Shown: in pieces, positions 11,553 through 23,959 of the stretch | Numbering within the stretch: position 1 is the stretch's first letter | How the letters are laid out: every line of letters begins with the position of its first letter | NCBI GenBank assembly: GCA_947471745.1 | Contig: CANJKZ010000924.1 | Location: forward strand, 372,001 to 436,000 | From: Closterium sp. Naga37s-1 | Lineage: Eukaryota > Streptophyta > Zygnematophyceae > Desmidiales > Closteriaceae | Direction of reading: 5' to 3' | DNA: 64,000 bases | Translations under genes and position numbers: made by a program | Notes under the pieces: model-generated | The model's input: the letters and a program-made list of their open reading frames with translations, nothing else | Told to the model about the DNA's origin: nothing | The model's database searches: none

Positions 11553-14500
11553 TCATCGCTCACAAGCCATGGATTGGGTGAAGGGAAAGTGCCAGCGCTT
11601 CCCTCGCAGCAGAGGCAGCAGCTCAACAGGCACAGTAGGTTCCTCCTCACACCCACTCACTCTCACCACCCCTAGCCTCTTCAACCCTGCCAACCCTGCA
11701 GGCAGCTCACTCAAATGCGGCCAGCCAATCAGATGCAGCTCCTCTAATTCGAGGCACCCGAGCACAGTCGGGGGAAGATGAGTGAGAGGGGAGTCGCACA
11801 GGCGCAGGCAGCGCACGTGCGGAGGCCAGTTCAAGGTAAGCACTGGCAGATTTCGTTGCCGTTTATGGCAGGGCAGGGGCATCTGCAGCGTGTGCAGGGC
11901 TGTGAGAAGGTGCAAGGGCGGTGGCACGTCTCGGTGCCAGTAGTATGGGTTCGGTGAGTCCAAGAGGAGGAACGAGTGCGAGAGAATGAGCGTGCGCAGA
12001 GACCGAAGCTGCAGCAGCGGCTCCCAGGGCACAGAAGGGACCAGCCTTACACGGTTAAACACGACTGTGTGGAGAGAAGGATAGAGCAGACGGTCAGCAC
12101 GGCACAGCGCAAACCCCCCAGAGATGCGGGTGAGAGAGGGGAGCAGGGCAAGGTATAGGTTCACAGAGTGGTTTGTTTGTGGGTCGTCGGGAAGGGGGTT
12201 GCAGATGAGGGTGTGCAGGTTGGGGAAGAGGGAGAAGGTGGGCGGTACGGCGCGGTTGCCCCAGCGCCAGTGGCAGGAGGCGATTCCGTGTAGCTCTAAG
12301 TGGAGAAGGGAGGGGTAGGAGTGAGTGTGGACGTGGGTGGTAGGCAGCTGCGGGTGTGCACGCAGCACCAGCGAGGTGAGACCACGGGTGCGCTGCTGTG
12401 GTGCTTGCGACGGGTGCAAGCAGGAGCAGTGGGGGAAGGGAGCATGTGTGCTTGCTTCTGCTGCTCCGCTGCTGCTGCCGCTGCCGCTGTCGCTGCCACT
12501 GCCGCCACTGCTGCCGCTGCCGCTGCTGCCCTGGCAGTCGCAGCAGTCACAGCTCACACGGATCCCACAGGAGCAGGGCTTGCAGGAGGGAGAGGGACCC
12601 AAATCGAGGAGGTGGTTTAGCTGCAGCAGACTGCAGTCCAAGTGGGCAAGGTGGGGCAACGCACGGATGGCCCCGTGAGGGTCGTCTGTGGCTTGGGGCA
12701 ACTCGAGGTGGGAGAGGCAGGAGAGGAGTGAGAGGGATGCAGGAACGTGGGTGAGAGAGGTGAGGGCGAGGGAGGTGAGGTGCGATAGGGACGCGAGGCC
12801 GAGATGTGGCGTGGGAGAGGGGGGGAGGGTAGAAAGGTGTGGTGGGAAGAGGTGCGCGATGGGAGTGAGTGAAGCGGAAGGGGCCGTGGACGAGGGAGGG
12901 GGGTAGACGAGCGTGTTGAAATCAGTGGTGAAATTGGTGTGAAGATCGGTGTTGAGGTGTGTGAGGCGGGAGAGGGTGCAGAGGGAGGCGAAGGGCGAGG
13001 CACTCGGGGCGTGCACGTCGGCATCATGCAGCAGCAGCGTGAGCGAGCGGAGGGAGGCTTGCAAGCCATCGAGGAGGCTTGGTGACACGTTAACGCTGGA
13101 GGTGGAGGTGGTGGGACCACGGGGCGAGCGGAGGGCGAGCAGAGAGAGGGAGGAGAGGCAGGAGAGGTGGCGGAAGAGGCCCGGGGAGAGCATCTGGCGG
13201 TGGAAGCTGGCGAGAGCAGCAGGGCACTTGAGGCAGAGCGAGAGGGAGAGAGAAGCGAGGCGGGAGAGGTGGAGAACGGGCGTAGGGATGGAGCCTGGGA
13301 GCGGGAGAGAGAGGTGAGTGAGGTGGGAGAAGGCAGCGAGGGTGGAGGGCGAGAGGGAGAGGAGGCAGGAGAGATCCGGGCCGTGCAGGTGCAGCGCTCG
13401 CAGGTTGGGGCAGCCATGCAGCAGGCCCTGCACGCCCTTCTCTACTTCTCTCTGCTCCATAACCAGCGTGCGTTTCTGCATGCGGCTGTGGAAGAGGCGA
13501 GGGCAGGCGGGCTCCCCGTGGTGGCACAGCAGGTGGTGCTCTCTGAGAGCGCGGTGCAAGCCGTGCGCGCCGCCGCCGCCGCTGCTGCTGCTGCTGCCGC
13601 TGCTGGTGCGTACCAGGTGCTGCGAGTGCCAGTCCACAGTCACCTCCACGCGCACGCACCGCAGCGTGGCACGGCACTCCAGCTGCCCCAGGCCGCACAG
13701 CAGGCTGCTCAGGTGAGCCGGCGAGACGAGCACGTCGCAGGGGAGCGGGTAGTAACGGCTGCTGCTGCCTGCACTGTAGTCGTGGCCGTCGGTCAAGGTG
13801 GACCAAGGGGGGGAGGAGAGGAGGGGTAGGTGCAGCGAGGTGAGGTTGGGGTAGCGAGAGAGAGCGTGCTTCCAGCTTGTCACACTGTTGCCCGGTGTCA
13901 AAAGTGATGTGCATGGGAAGGGCATGTCGCACTGCAGTACCACTGAACTCAGCACCTTCCCCCATCCGCTCCCATACTCGTCACTGCTGCTGTTGTTGCT
14001 GCTGCTGCTGCTCGCGTTGCCTCCTGCTTCCGCCCGTTCCCCCCACCCCCCTCGCCCCCCCCCCCCCCGCGCACCAGGCAGTGCTGCCACTGGCGCAGCT
14101 GCCACACCCCTGGTTGGCGCACAGGCGGAGGGACGGCGGGGGGAGGGGCGCAGGCGCGGGGTCCAGCAGGGGGAGCTGGACGGCTGCAGGATTCCAGTGG
14201 TGGGCGGAGGGGAGGGCGGAGGAATGGCGGAAGGAGGGGCGCCAAGAGAGGGAGTGGGGGTGGAAGCGGAGGGAGAAGGAGCGGACGGCGTGTGTGAGCG
14301 AGTGGCGCCACTCCCTGTTCACGCACATGGCGCGTGCCACGTCTTCCCCCGCGCCCAGCAGAGGCACCAGCAGCGGCAGTGCCAGTGTGGGAAAGGCTGC
14401 TGCTGCTGCTGCCTCTGCCTGCGTCCTGCTCGCTTCCTCGTCCGTTCCATCCTTTCTCACTCCCTCTGCTGTTCCTTCCAACACTGCTGCTGCTGTGTGC

Positions 14501-15153
14501 TGTTCCTGCATCACCTGGCCCTCATCACAGCCGCCTGCCTGCTGCTCCGTCACAAGAATCCTCCCCTGCCCGTTACCGTTCACCCCAATCCTCCGCCCTT
14601 CACTACCCCCACCTGCCTCGTCACCTCCGTGCGCCTTCCCAGCCTTGTCGTCGCCCCGCCTCCGCACCGCCATGCCTGCAGCTCGCCCTCTCGCCCCTTT
14701 GCCCTCCCCATCCACCGTCCCGCGCTGCTCCGCTGCCACGCGCCGCGCTGCAGCCGCCTCTTGCGCAGCTCGCTTCATTCGCGCCGCGGCAGCAATCTGC
14801 TCCAGAAGCACCCCGCCACGAGTGTGGTTACCACCATCAGCGACATCAGCATCGTCGTCATCATTCTCCGCGCTTGTCACTGCGCCTCCGCCGCCCCGCC
14901 ACTGACACTGTTTGCGACTGCCGCTGGTGACGCGGTGGCCCCCTGCGGAGGCTTCAGCTCCCGCGCGCACTCGCCCGCCACTTGCGCGGAGAGTTGCGCC
15001 CTGAAGCGCGATGTTCGGGCGCCGCCTGTCCGCGCGATCCTTGGTAATTCCGCGACCCGCGCCGCTGCCGCCGGCGCGATTCCCGCCGCCGCTGCCGCGG
15101 CATCCACTCGACGCCACGTGTCTAGGCGCCGCGCCGCTCCTCTCTCGCGCCAT
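11553..15153 (-). CDS. F-box / leucine-rich-repeat protein, interrupted frame
   Basis: ATG at 15153 opens ~375 residues: an Arg/Ala/Gly-rich start, a basic/acidic middle, then an F-box-like segment (LPLLVPLLGAGEDVARAM, CVNREWRHSL) near residues 250-290. A second frame from about 14105 to 11553 carries ~840 residues with many leucine-rich repeats (for example HLSCLSSLSLLALRS and LEELHLIGWPHLSELP) and a Ser/Gly-rich insert near the middle. The frames overlap at 13981-14105, where a run of 14 C (14055-14068) lies. An indel in that run, or a small intron, would join them into one ~1,200-residue protein. F-box/LRR proteins normally bring substrates to SCF ubiquitin ligases; the substrate here is unknown. 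The GC-rich trinucleotide runs near 12460-12540 and 13985-14010 encode Ser, Gly or Gln tracts. Confidence 0.65.
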
Positions 15154-16535
15154 TGCCGACGGGACGGCTCAGCAGAGCACCGCTTTTGAAAATCCGCGGC
15201 CTTAGTAGCGCGGCCTTGCTGGGGGAGGACGAGAGGAGGTGGTGGGGGGAGGGACGGAAAGAGCGGGGACAAGTGGCAAAAGAGAGAGAGCGCGTTCAAG
15301 CTGAGACGACGGAAATGGAACTCGCGGTTGCTGAAATACGCGTAATTTCGCTGCGAGTAGACAAGGAGATTATAGGCGATTGGGGAACGAGCGCGCGATT
15401 GGGGACAACCAGCACGCAACGACGAGCATGCGAGTGGGGTTGCCATGGTGATTTGATATCTCAGTGCGCGGCATACCTTGAGACGGGCTCGAGGAGACGC
15501 GAGGCAAACTAAAAGAGCTGCTAGTGCGGTCCGAGAGAGTATGGGTAACGAGTGGTTGCTTCGACGCGGTCCGCACTGAATACAAATACCAGGCGGTGAC
15601 ACCTTTTGGAAATACTGATGAATCGAATGTCGAGACTCTGCAGGAGGGGCAAATCTATTCACTTTCAATCGTGCTGCTCTGGTCCTCCTGACTCCTGCCT
15701 CGTCCTGTGCACAGCACAGGCAAGAGTCGCTGGATTCCTGCAGAGTAGGAAAGGCGTTGGAGGAATTCTGAGAGGGATGTGCGCGGGGATGCGGTGCAGT
15801 GCAGTGCGTAGCAGAGCAGGGTTGACTGCACGAAGCGCGCGGGGTCGGTGGTGGATAAATTCAGACCGATGTGTGACTTTGAACCCCGAACCCTGAACTG
15901 ATAAAACCCCCTTCGCGATCGTGCCGAACCTCCAGTTTGCTGCCTTTCTGTTCAGACCTACACTCGCCTTTTATACTCACACCCAGCTATGGATTGTTAG
16001 CTTCCTTTGATAACAGCTGGTTTGATTATACCGGCAGAATACTTTGATGAATATGTATTTTTGAGAAATAAGCGAAGAAATTATTGACTCAAAAATTGAA
16101 GGGTAATGGCGAAAACAAGCAAGCACTATATAGCACGCAAAAGAAGATGTGTGAAAACTTAGGAACTAAATGTCGTGAGCGGCTCTTAACTCAGGGATTA
16201 GAAACCTAGGGTTCATCTAGGAATCCTGAGAGTCTAGGGTGAACAGGGCGAGAGAAATGGGCAAAGAGGGTTGCACTATGGAGCGACAAGCAGGGCTGAA
16301 GTTTCTAATTTGGCCCCCATAATTCAAAAAAAAAACTTCCCTTCTACTCTGATGGCACTTCGGCCAGTTTTAGGGTTCACTGATTGCTCAGTCTCCTGGA
16401 AACCAGTTATCTGTTCGTTCAGGGTTGGCAAGCTAGAATCAGAGTCCTCCAAAAGAATTTTCGCAAAGTAAAAGTCCTGCACACAACATGGTACTACAAC
16501 TACGCTCTCTGCCATCCTGCTACACCACAGTCAGT
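15154..16535. other. upstream of F-box/LRR gene, no gene seen
   Basis: The first few hundred bases are probably 5' UTR and promoter of the F-box/LRR gene. From about 15900 the sequence becomes AT-rich with no convincing coding frame. Confidence 0.45.
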
Positions 16536-16538
16536 ATT

Positions 16539-16990
16539 CTAGTGAAGCGGCTTATCAATGTGGTAAGTCTCTTCCCCCTCCTCGCCATCGGACAGGAAGG
16601 GATTGTCTTCTTCGTCTGAGTAATCTCGGGGTGGCGACTCTTCAATCTCCTGGTCCATCTCCCGCTCGTCACCATCATCGTCGGACTCTGCGAACTCCTC
16701 CTCGCGAGCCGGCTCGCTGGGTCCCTCATCTCCCTCCTCCGCTTCCTTGCCTTTGCGCTTCCGTTTGTCCGCTGGGAATACGACGCTCTACGCCGGGCGC
16801 CTCTTCTTGAGGCTCTTCCAGGTGTCCAACACCCCAAGCCGGTCCATCTCGTACTGTAGCAGCGAAATCTGCATCAGCTCCGCCAGCCGCGCGTTGCACA
16901 GAGACCCACGGACTCACGACTTGATCACGTTCTGGCGCGGAAACCCCCGCTCACACTCCACAGTTGATAGTGGCAGAACTGTGTCATGTG
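16539..16990 (-). pseudogene. hAT-family transposase C-terminal remnant
   Basis: The minus-strand reading begins LPLSTVECERGFPRQNVIKS, then a stop, then RGSLCNARLAELMQIS and LGVLDTWKSLKKRRPA, then another stop, and ends in a lysine-rich then strongly acidic tail up to TAG at 16539. The first part matches the conserved hAT dimerisation region (ECERGFS-Q-N-IK). The in-frame stops (TGA after VIKS, TAG after RRPA) show it is dead unless introns intervene. Its 5' side abuts the truncated LTR of the minus-strand Copia element. Confidence 0.7.
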
Positions 16991-16999
16991 AGAGGAAGA

Positions 17000-19617
17000 A
17001 GTGTCGATTAGGTTGGGAAGTGGGGTACAAGTGAGAGTGACGAGATGAGTGTTGTACCCCCTAAGGCTAGTCCCTATATAGCCTAGATAATATGTGACAC
17101 GTATGTTTTGACACACCCCCATAGGCGAAATGGGGGATAGCCAGAGCAAACAATGGTCACAAGACCAGTCAAGAGAAACAAACAAAGCAAAGCTCAGGGT
17201 GGATCTCAAGATCACCACGCATTCTGAGCACAAGCAAGCGGCCACAAGGCAAGATCAAGAGTTTTTAATAGCAATTGCAGTACACTGATCACAACCTAGC
17301 AAGGGCAAACATGCAGGTATAATCATGTATATCAGAGTACAGCAAATGCAAGGCAAGATCAAGAGACAAGCAACTGAGGCAGAGTGGGCACAAGCCCAAG
17401 AGCAGTGCAGAAACGCTGATGATCACTAGACCCAAGGGCCTTGGTGAAGACATCAGCAGTGTTGGCCCGTGTGGCCACGTAAGCAAGACGAAGCTGACCA
17501 CGCTGCTGCAGCTCTCACGTGAGGAAGTAACGGAGAGAAATGTGCTTCGTTCTGTGCTCCAGTCTCTGGTCCTGACACAAGCCAATCATGGCCTTGTTGT
17601 CGACGTACAGAACTGGAGGAGAACGAGGGCGCTCACCCAAGTCGGTCAGCAGGTAGGTCAGCCAGCGGAGCTCCTGTGCAGCCATAGCCCCAGCGTAGAT
17701 CTCTGCCTCACATCTGGAACTAAGTACAGAAGACGAGCGAGTGGACCTCCACGAGACAGAACCAGCGCCGAGGCTGAAGCTGTACCCTGTGTCGACCAGT
17801 GAGTCGTCTGGTCGTCAGCCCAAGAAGCGTCTGAGTGACCGGTGAGAACAACTGAACCTGGTCCTCCAAGCACAAGCCCCATGCCCCATGTACTGCACAA
17901 GTATTGCAATACCCTCTTCGTTGCTTCCCAGTGCACCTTTCGGTGTCTACCGGGAGCCACGTAGCGAGCCAGGAGGCTAAGAGGGTACGCGAAGTCAGGT
18001 AGCGTGCACGTCATCAGGTACATGAGGCAACCCACAAGCTCTGGGTACGGACCACTCGACTCTACGGACTCGTCCGAAGATGGAGCTGAGAGCGAGTGGC
18101 CGGTAGACAGAGGAGTGGGCTGTGGCGAGGACCACGTGAAGTCGAAGCGCTGAAGGACCTGCTGCATCATGTGTGACTGGGTGAGGGTGATGGTGCGGCG
18201 TGCTCTGTCCCGGGTGATCTGCAAGCCAAGATAGCTCCGCAGCTCACCCAGGTCAGTGCAAGTGTGTCTCTCCTGCAGCTCCGCCTTCACCAAGGCCAGA
18301 GCCTCAGTGTCAGCAGTAGTAAAAACCAAGTCGTCAACGTACACGAGAACGTAGAACGGCGGCAGAGAAGTGTCTGTGCGCAGAAACAGCGAAGGGTCAG
18401 CAGTCGAGGGAGCGAAGCCAAGAGCCGCAAGTGTAGTCCTCAGTGTGTCGTGCCACTCGCGGGATGCCTATCGTAGGCCGTAGACTGGTCGCCGAAGACT
18501 CCACTGGGTACCCTCAGGAAACGACCCAGTGAAGCCACGTGGACGGCGCAACCAGATAGCCTCATGAAGGCTGCCCTGCAGGAAGGCTGTCGAGAATTCG
18601 AGGGAGTGCAGCTCGTAGTCACGCTGTGCTGCAACGTGCAGTAGCACCCGAAGAGTGGTCATCTTCGGGGTGGGGGAGAAGGTCTGAAAGAAGTCGACCC
18701 CCTCACGCTGACTGAAGCCTCGTGCAACGTAACGCGCCTTGAAGGCAGGCGGAGAATCTGGCGGCCGCTTCACCCTGAAAATCCACATGCCATCAACTAT
18801 GTTCGCCCCAGGTGGGGGAACCTCGTCGACGTAGGTGCCTGTGGACTTCCAGGAAGCCATCTCTGCGTCCATGGCTATCTGCCACTGAGAGGAGTACGGA
18901 CCCGTGATCGCCTCTGCGTAAGAGCGCGGGGTCGGGATGTCCAGTGCATCCGGGTCTCTCTCAGGGCAAAGTAGCATGGACGTGAGATGAGTTGCAGCGG
19001 CTGCGAGGCACTCCAGCTCAAACTGCCTGTCCTCAAGAACGTCACAGCCAAAGGCAAGCTCACCCCCGACGGACGAAGGACAGGAAGAGTCAAAAACAAG
19101 ACTCGAAGTGTAGTCAAGGCGGCACAAAGCAGCAAAGTCAACAAGCTCAGCAACTAAGGCAGACGCAACAGCATACTCAAAGGAAGGGTCAGTCACAACT
19201 GTGGCAAGGAGACGAGTGACAGTCGGACTGGCAGCACGGACAAGGTCAGACTCAGGGTCCGGAACGTGAGGAAGAGAGGACGCGGGGGGCTCAGGCAGGA
19301 CAACACGATGTGGAACATAGGAAGGACGGAGTGTCATATCGTGAGTGCCTGGCACAGCCGGAGCACGAGGACGACGAACACGACGAACACGAGCAGGGGC
19401 AGAAGCTCTAGTCTCAGGCTCTCGACGCTCAGGAGTGGAAGCACGAGTCTCAGGCTCTCGACGCTCAGTCAGGGACTCTGTCACCTCAGTGTAAGGAGCA
19501 GGAGCAGGCAGCGGGAAGTCAGGCAGTAGCTGTGGCTGAGACTGGTCTGTCGGTGGGAACAGTAACGGAGGAGTAGTACCAGCGACAGGGAACTCAGTAG
19601 CAGCAGGCGGGGGCGCA
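17000..19617 (-). mobile_element. Ty1/Copia retrotransposon fragment 1 (RT-RNase H, 3' LTR)
   Basis: On the minus strand it holds the integrase-RT linker, reverse transcriptase (YVDDLVF motif) and RNase H, ending at TGA 17359. The RT frame is closed by TAG at about 18468 after PVYGLR, and RNase H has a 1-nt deletion after the STQG residues (near 17785). A polypurine tract (17114-17125) precedes an LTR start TGTCAAAACATAC at 17113. The LTR is cut by the hAT remnant near 17000. Gag, protease and most of integrase are missing, as the element is 5'-truncated at about 19617, where the second Copia begins in the opposite direction. Confidence 0.9.
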
Positions 19618-20086
19618 CTCTCCCTTGTCCGCGATACCACCGCGAGCAAGCTCTCTCCTTGCACTCTCCGCTGCGTCTTCCTTGGCTTCCCCACAGACGC
19701 CCCGCCGTGGCAGTTTTACCACCCTGCCTCACGTCGAGTCCCGTCCTCCCAGGACGTCACCTTTGACGAGTCTGTCTGTTTCTACAGGCTCCACCGACAC
19801 GCGTCCCACCCGGTCCCCCTGGCGCCCCTCCACCTGGTCCCAGTTCCCCCTCCGGTAGACCCCCTCCCCCCACAGGGTCCTGGTCCCTCAGGTGTGTCTC
19901 AGGTAGACCCACCCCCCTTGGTGGAGCCTTTGGTGGTCTCCTCTGACACCTCTGGCCCAGCTGAGGGGGGTGACCCCACCGCTGACGACACGGCGGCCAC
20001 TCGTCGCTCTCCACGCTTGGAGACCCCTCCTAGTTTTTCGCCTCGACCGTCTTGGCCGCCTCTGCAGCCTGTAGCTGTGGACACTG

Positions 20087-20710
20087 GTGCTGGTGGGGGT
20101 GGTGACACTAGGGGTGAGGACTCTGGAGGTGCTGGCCCTGGGGGTGCTGAGACTTGGGGTGAGTGTTCTGGGGGTGCTGAGACTGGGGGTGAGGGTTCTG
20201 GGGGTGCTGACTTTGGGGGTGTTGCGAGTCCTAGTGGTGGTGAGGCCGTGGGTGCTCCTACTGCAGGTCCTGGCGTTGGACAGCAGCAGCCGCCTAGTCG
20301 ACTCGAGACGCCCTCACTGCAGCAGCTTCGTGAGTGGGTCGTTCGGCGAGGCCGCTCTGGTGCTGGAGCTTGGAGTTTTACAGTTCCTGGAGCTGCTGGT
20401 GCTGGAGGTACTGCTGGAGGTGCTGGAGCTGCTGGTGCTGGAGGCGTTGGAGCTGGAGGTGCTGGAGGTGCTGGAGCTGCTGGCACTGGAGGTACTAGAG
20501 CTGGAGGTGCTGGAGCTGCTGGAGCTGGAGGTACTGGAGGTGCTGTAGGTGCTGGAGCTGCTGGTACTGGAGGTGCTCGTGCTAGAGGTGCTGGAGCTGC
20601 CGGAGCTGGAGGCGCTGGAGCTGGAGGTCCTGGTGGTGCTGGAGGTGCTGGAGCTGCTGGCACTGGAGGTGCTAGTGCTGGAGGTGCTGGAGGTGCTGAC
20701 GGTACGGGTA
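20087..20710 (+). repeat. Gly/Ala-coding imperfect repeat in Copia linker
   Basis: Runs of GGTGCTGGAGGTGCTGGAGC and variants give Gly-Ala-Gly-Gly-Thr repeats in the Copia frame. It also opens false frames (Leu/Glu/Val or Ser/Thr rich) in other readings. Confidence 0.9.
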
Positions 20711-23086
20711 CTGCGCCGCGCCAACCGTTTTTCTACCCGCAGCCGCAGTCGTCCCTGCCACCGCCTGACTCGGCCCTTCTCCAGGTTCTTAGTCTCCCGT
20801 CTTCCACTGGCCTCACTCCACCTCTCCTGTGTCCACCGTCTACCCCGTCTCAGACACAGTTGCCGCCTGGCTCCCCACTGCCTGCTCCTTCTCCCTACAC
20901 TGAGCTGTCAGACTCCCTGACTGAGCGTTGTGAGCCTGAATCTCGTGCCTCCACACCTGTTCGTGCTCGTCGTGTCGCCCGTTCTCGTCCTCCTGTTGTC
21001 CCAGGCACTCACACTATGGCACTTCGTCCTTCCTCTGTTCCACAGCGTGTTGCCCTGCCGTCTCCTCCGACGTCCTCTCTTACTGACCCTGAGTCCGACC
21101 TTGCTCGTGCTGCCAGTCCTACTGTCACTGTCGTCACTGACCCTTCCTTTGAGTATACTGCTGCGTTTGCCCTAGTCACTGAGCTAGTCGACTTTGCTGC
21201 TAGGCGTCGTCTCGACTACGTCGCGAGTCTTGTTACTGATTCTGAGTCTGTCTGTCCTCCGTCCGTCGGGGGTGAGCCTGCCCTTAGCAGTGACGTCGTT
21301 GAGGACAGGCAGTTTGAGCTTGAGTGTCTTGCGGCCGCTTTACCTCGTTTCGCATCCATGCTGCTTTGCCCTGAGGGAGACCCGGATGCACTTGACATCC
21401 CTACCCCGCGCTCTTACGCTGAGGTGATCGCGGGTGACTACTCCTCTCAGTGGCAGACAGCCATGGACGCAGAGATGGCTTCCTGGAAGTCCACAGACAC
21501 CTACGTCGACGAGGTTCCTCCTCCTGAGGCGAACATAGTCGATGGCATGTGGATTTTCAGAGTGAAGCGGCCGCCGGGTTCTCCGCCTGCCTTCAAGGCG
21601 CGTTACGTTGCTCGAGGCTTCAGTCAGCGACAGGAGGTCGACTTCTTCCAGACCTTCTCCCCCACCCCGAAGATGACTACTCTTCGGGTGTTGCTACACG
21701 TTGCAGCACAGCGTGACTACGAGCTACACTCTCTCGACTTCTCCACAGCTTTCTTGCAGTGCAGCCTTCACGAGGAGATCTGGCTGCGCCGGTCGCTGTT
21801 TCTACGCACCGACACTTCTCTGCCGCCGTTCTACGTTCTCGTGTACGTCGACGACTTGGTTTTGCTACTGCTGACACTCAGGCACTGGCCCTAGTGAAGG
21901 CGGAGCTGGAGGAGAGACACACCTGCACTGACCAGGATGAGCTACGGAGCTATCTTGGCTTGCAGATCACCCTGGACAGAGCACGGCGCACCATCAGCCT
22001 GACTCAGTCACACATGGTGCACCAGGTCCTTCAGCGCTTCGGCTTCACATGGTCCTCGCCACAGCCCACTCCTCTGCCTACAGGCCACTCGCTCTCAGCT
22101 CCACCTTCGGACGAGTCCGTAGAGCCGAGTGGTCCGTATCCAAAGCTTGTGGGTTGCCTCATGTACCTGATGACGTGCACACGACCTGACCTCGCGTACC
22201 CTCTCAGCCTCCTGGCTCGCTACGTGGCTCCCGGTAGACACCGAAATGTGTACTGGGAAGCTGCTATGAGGGTACTGCGTTACTTGTGCAGTACATTGGG
22301 CATGGGGCTTGTGCTTGGAGGACGGGACTCAGTGGTACTCGCAGGTCACCCAGACGCTTCCTGGGCCGACGACCAGGCGACCCAACGGTCGTCACAGGGT
22401 TACACCTTCAGTCTTGGCTCTGGTTCTGTCTCGTGGAGGTCCACTCGTTCGTCTTCTGTGCTTGGTTCCAGCTGTGAGGCCGAGATCTACGCTGGGGCTA
22501 TGGCTGCACAGGAGCTACGCTGGCTGACCTACCTTTTGACCGACTTGGGGGAGTGGCCTCGTTCTCCTCCAGTTCTGTACGTCGACAACAAGGCCATGCT
22601 TGCCTCGTGTCACGAGCAGAGACTGGAGCACAGAACGAAGCACATTGCTCTTCGCTACTTTCTTGCTCGAGAGCTGCAGCAGCGTGGTCAGCTTCGCCTT
22701 TCCTACGTAGCTTCTCGGGCCAACACTGCTGATGTCTTCACCAAGGCCCTTGGGTCTGGTGATCATCAGCGTTTCTGCACTGCTCTTGGGCTTCTGCCCA
22801 CCCTGCCTCACCTGCTGGTTGCTTGACTCTGTCTTGTACTGTGATCTATGTATGTATACCTGCATGCTTGCTCTTGCTTGGTTGTGATCACTGTACTGCT
22901 TGTGCTTTTATAACTCTGCATGTGAACTGACCTTGTGGTCGCTTGCTTGTTCTCAGACTGCGTGGTGATCTTGAGATCCACCCTGGCCTGGGCTTTGCCT
23001 TGTTTGCTTCTCCTGACTGGTCTTGTGACCACTGTTTGGTCTCGCTATCCCCTACTTAACCTATGGGGGTGTGTCAAAACATTATA

Positions 23087-23619
23087 CCGTATCACCCCGG
23101 ATATAAGCGCACCTGCGCTAATAATAAAACAGTGTTTTTTAGGGGGGTGCGCTTATAATTGAGTAAAAAATATAAGCGCATGCGCTTATAAAATGACAAA
23201 TACAGATATATAATTTTAAATCACCAAATTGTACATCTCATTCCTGCGAGTTCAATCGAATCGGAATTGTAAAGTGTCACAGATCAAAATCGCGCGCGAG
23301 CGATTCAATGCCGGCGCACAGAGGCAAAGTACAGTGTAACACCTCACTTTGAGGGCGTGCCAGCTCGTGCTGACTGGACGCGCAGGATGTGAGGTCCTCG
23401 AAAGTCAACCTAAGCGAAAATGGCTGTGACCTCGCTGCAAAATTGAAATTCGTTACCATTTTTATCAAAGATTTAAAAATAAAATTACACATGCGCTTAT
23501 AATATATCATGGTTTTATAAGGGGTGCGCTTATAAATGAGGATCGGCCATAAGCGCATTGCTCCAGATATAAGCGCATGCGCTTTTAATAGGCCTGCGCT
23601 TATATCCGGGGTCATACGG
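23087..23619. mobile_element. MITE-like inverted-repeat element nested in Copia LTR
   Basis: Both ends show the inverted sequence CCGTATnACCCCGGATATAA (about 25 bp with one mismatch) and are flanked by TA. Subterminal copies of ATAAGCGCA occur many times in both orientations. Fragment 1 of Copia lacks this insert at the same LTR position, which defines the boundaries. There is no coding capacity. The TA flanks fit a Tc1/mariner-type target, but this is inference. Confidence 0.8.
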
Positions 23620-23621
23620 TA

Positions 23622-23959
23622 TGTTCCTATCTTTCTAGGCTATGTAGGGGTTATCCTTAGAGGGTATACCATCTTTCTCGACACTCTTGTACCCCTTCCC
23701 CTTGACCTAGTTACTAGCACCTAGTTCCTAATTCTAAAACCTGTAGAGTGAACCTCACTGTAGCCTACAAGCTAACAAACATATAGTTTGACAAGCTGAT
23801 AGACACCTATCCAGGCACGTTTACCGTGTGGTCACACTTGAATAAAAGCAATTGCAATATTCTAACTGTACAATTTCATACATGCTAAGACTAGTTGATC
23901 CAGTCTCACTCACCACTGACTTCCGACTATAAGTTCTAAGAATGATATCTCCTCCTTGT
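23622..23959. other. rest of Copia LTR and GH114 3' flank
   Basis: The first ~110 bases align with the fragment 1 LTR (CTAGGCTAT, TTGTACCCC). The remainder is AT-rich with no gene and should include the 3' UTR of the minus-strand GH114 gene. Confidence 0.6.

Larger units (their letters stand above)
19624..23760 (+). mobile_element. Ty1/Copia retrotransposon fragment 2 (integrase end to 3' LTR)
   Basis: Starts inside the integrase C-terminus (LRCVFLGFPTDAPPWQFY near 19670), then a long linker with Gly/Ala repeats (20090-20710), RT, RNase H and stop at 22826. Compared with fragment 1, RT lacks about 50 codons between IWLRR and SLFLRTD (in frame), and one T is lost just after YVDDLV, shifting the frame at about 21860. 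PPT 23063-23071 is followed by the LTR from 23072, interrupted by an inverted-repeat element at 23087-23619. After this the LTR resumes and is recognisable to about 23730. It is same-family but clearly diverged from fragment 1. Not functional. Confidence 0.9.

Noticed and set aside
18468..19732. The start of the long minus-strand frame (MGKPRKTQRRVQ) as a true Copia N-terminus
   Set aside because: That part is antisense to the second Copia's integrase end; the element is truncated at about 19617 and the start is chance.
20087..20920. Leu/Glu/Val-rich frame with transmembrane-like look
   Set aside because: An alternative reading of the Gly/Ala-coding Copia linker repeat.
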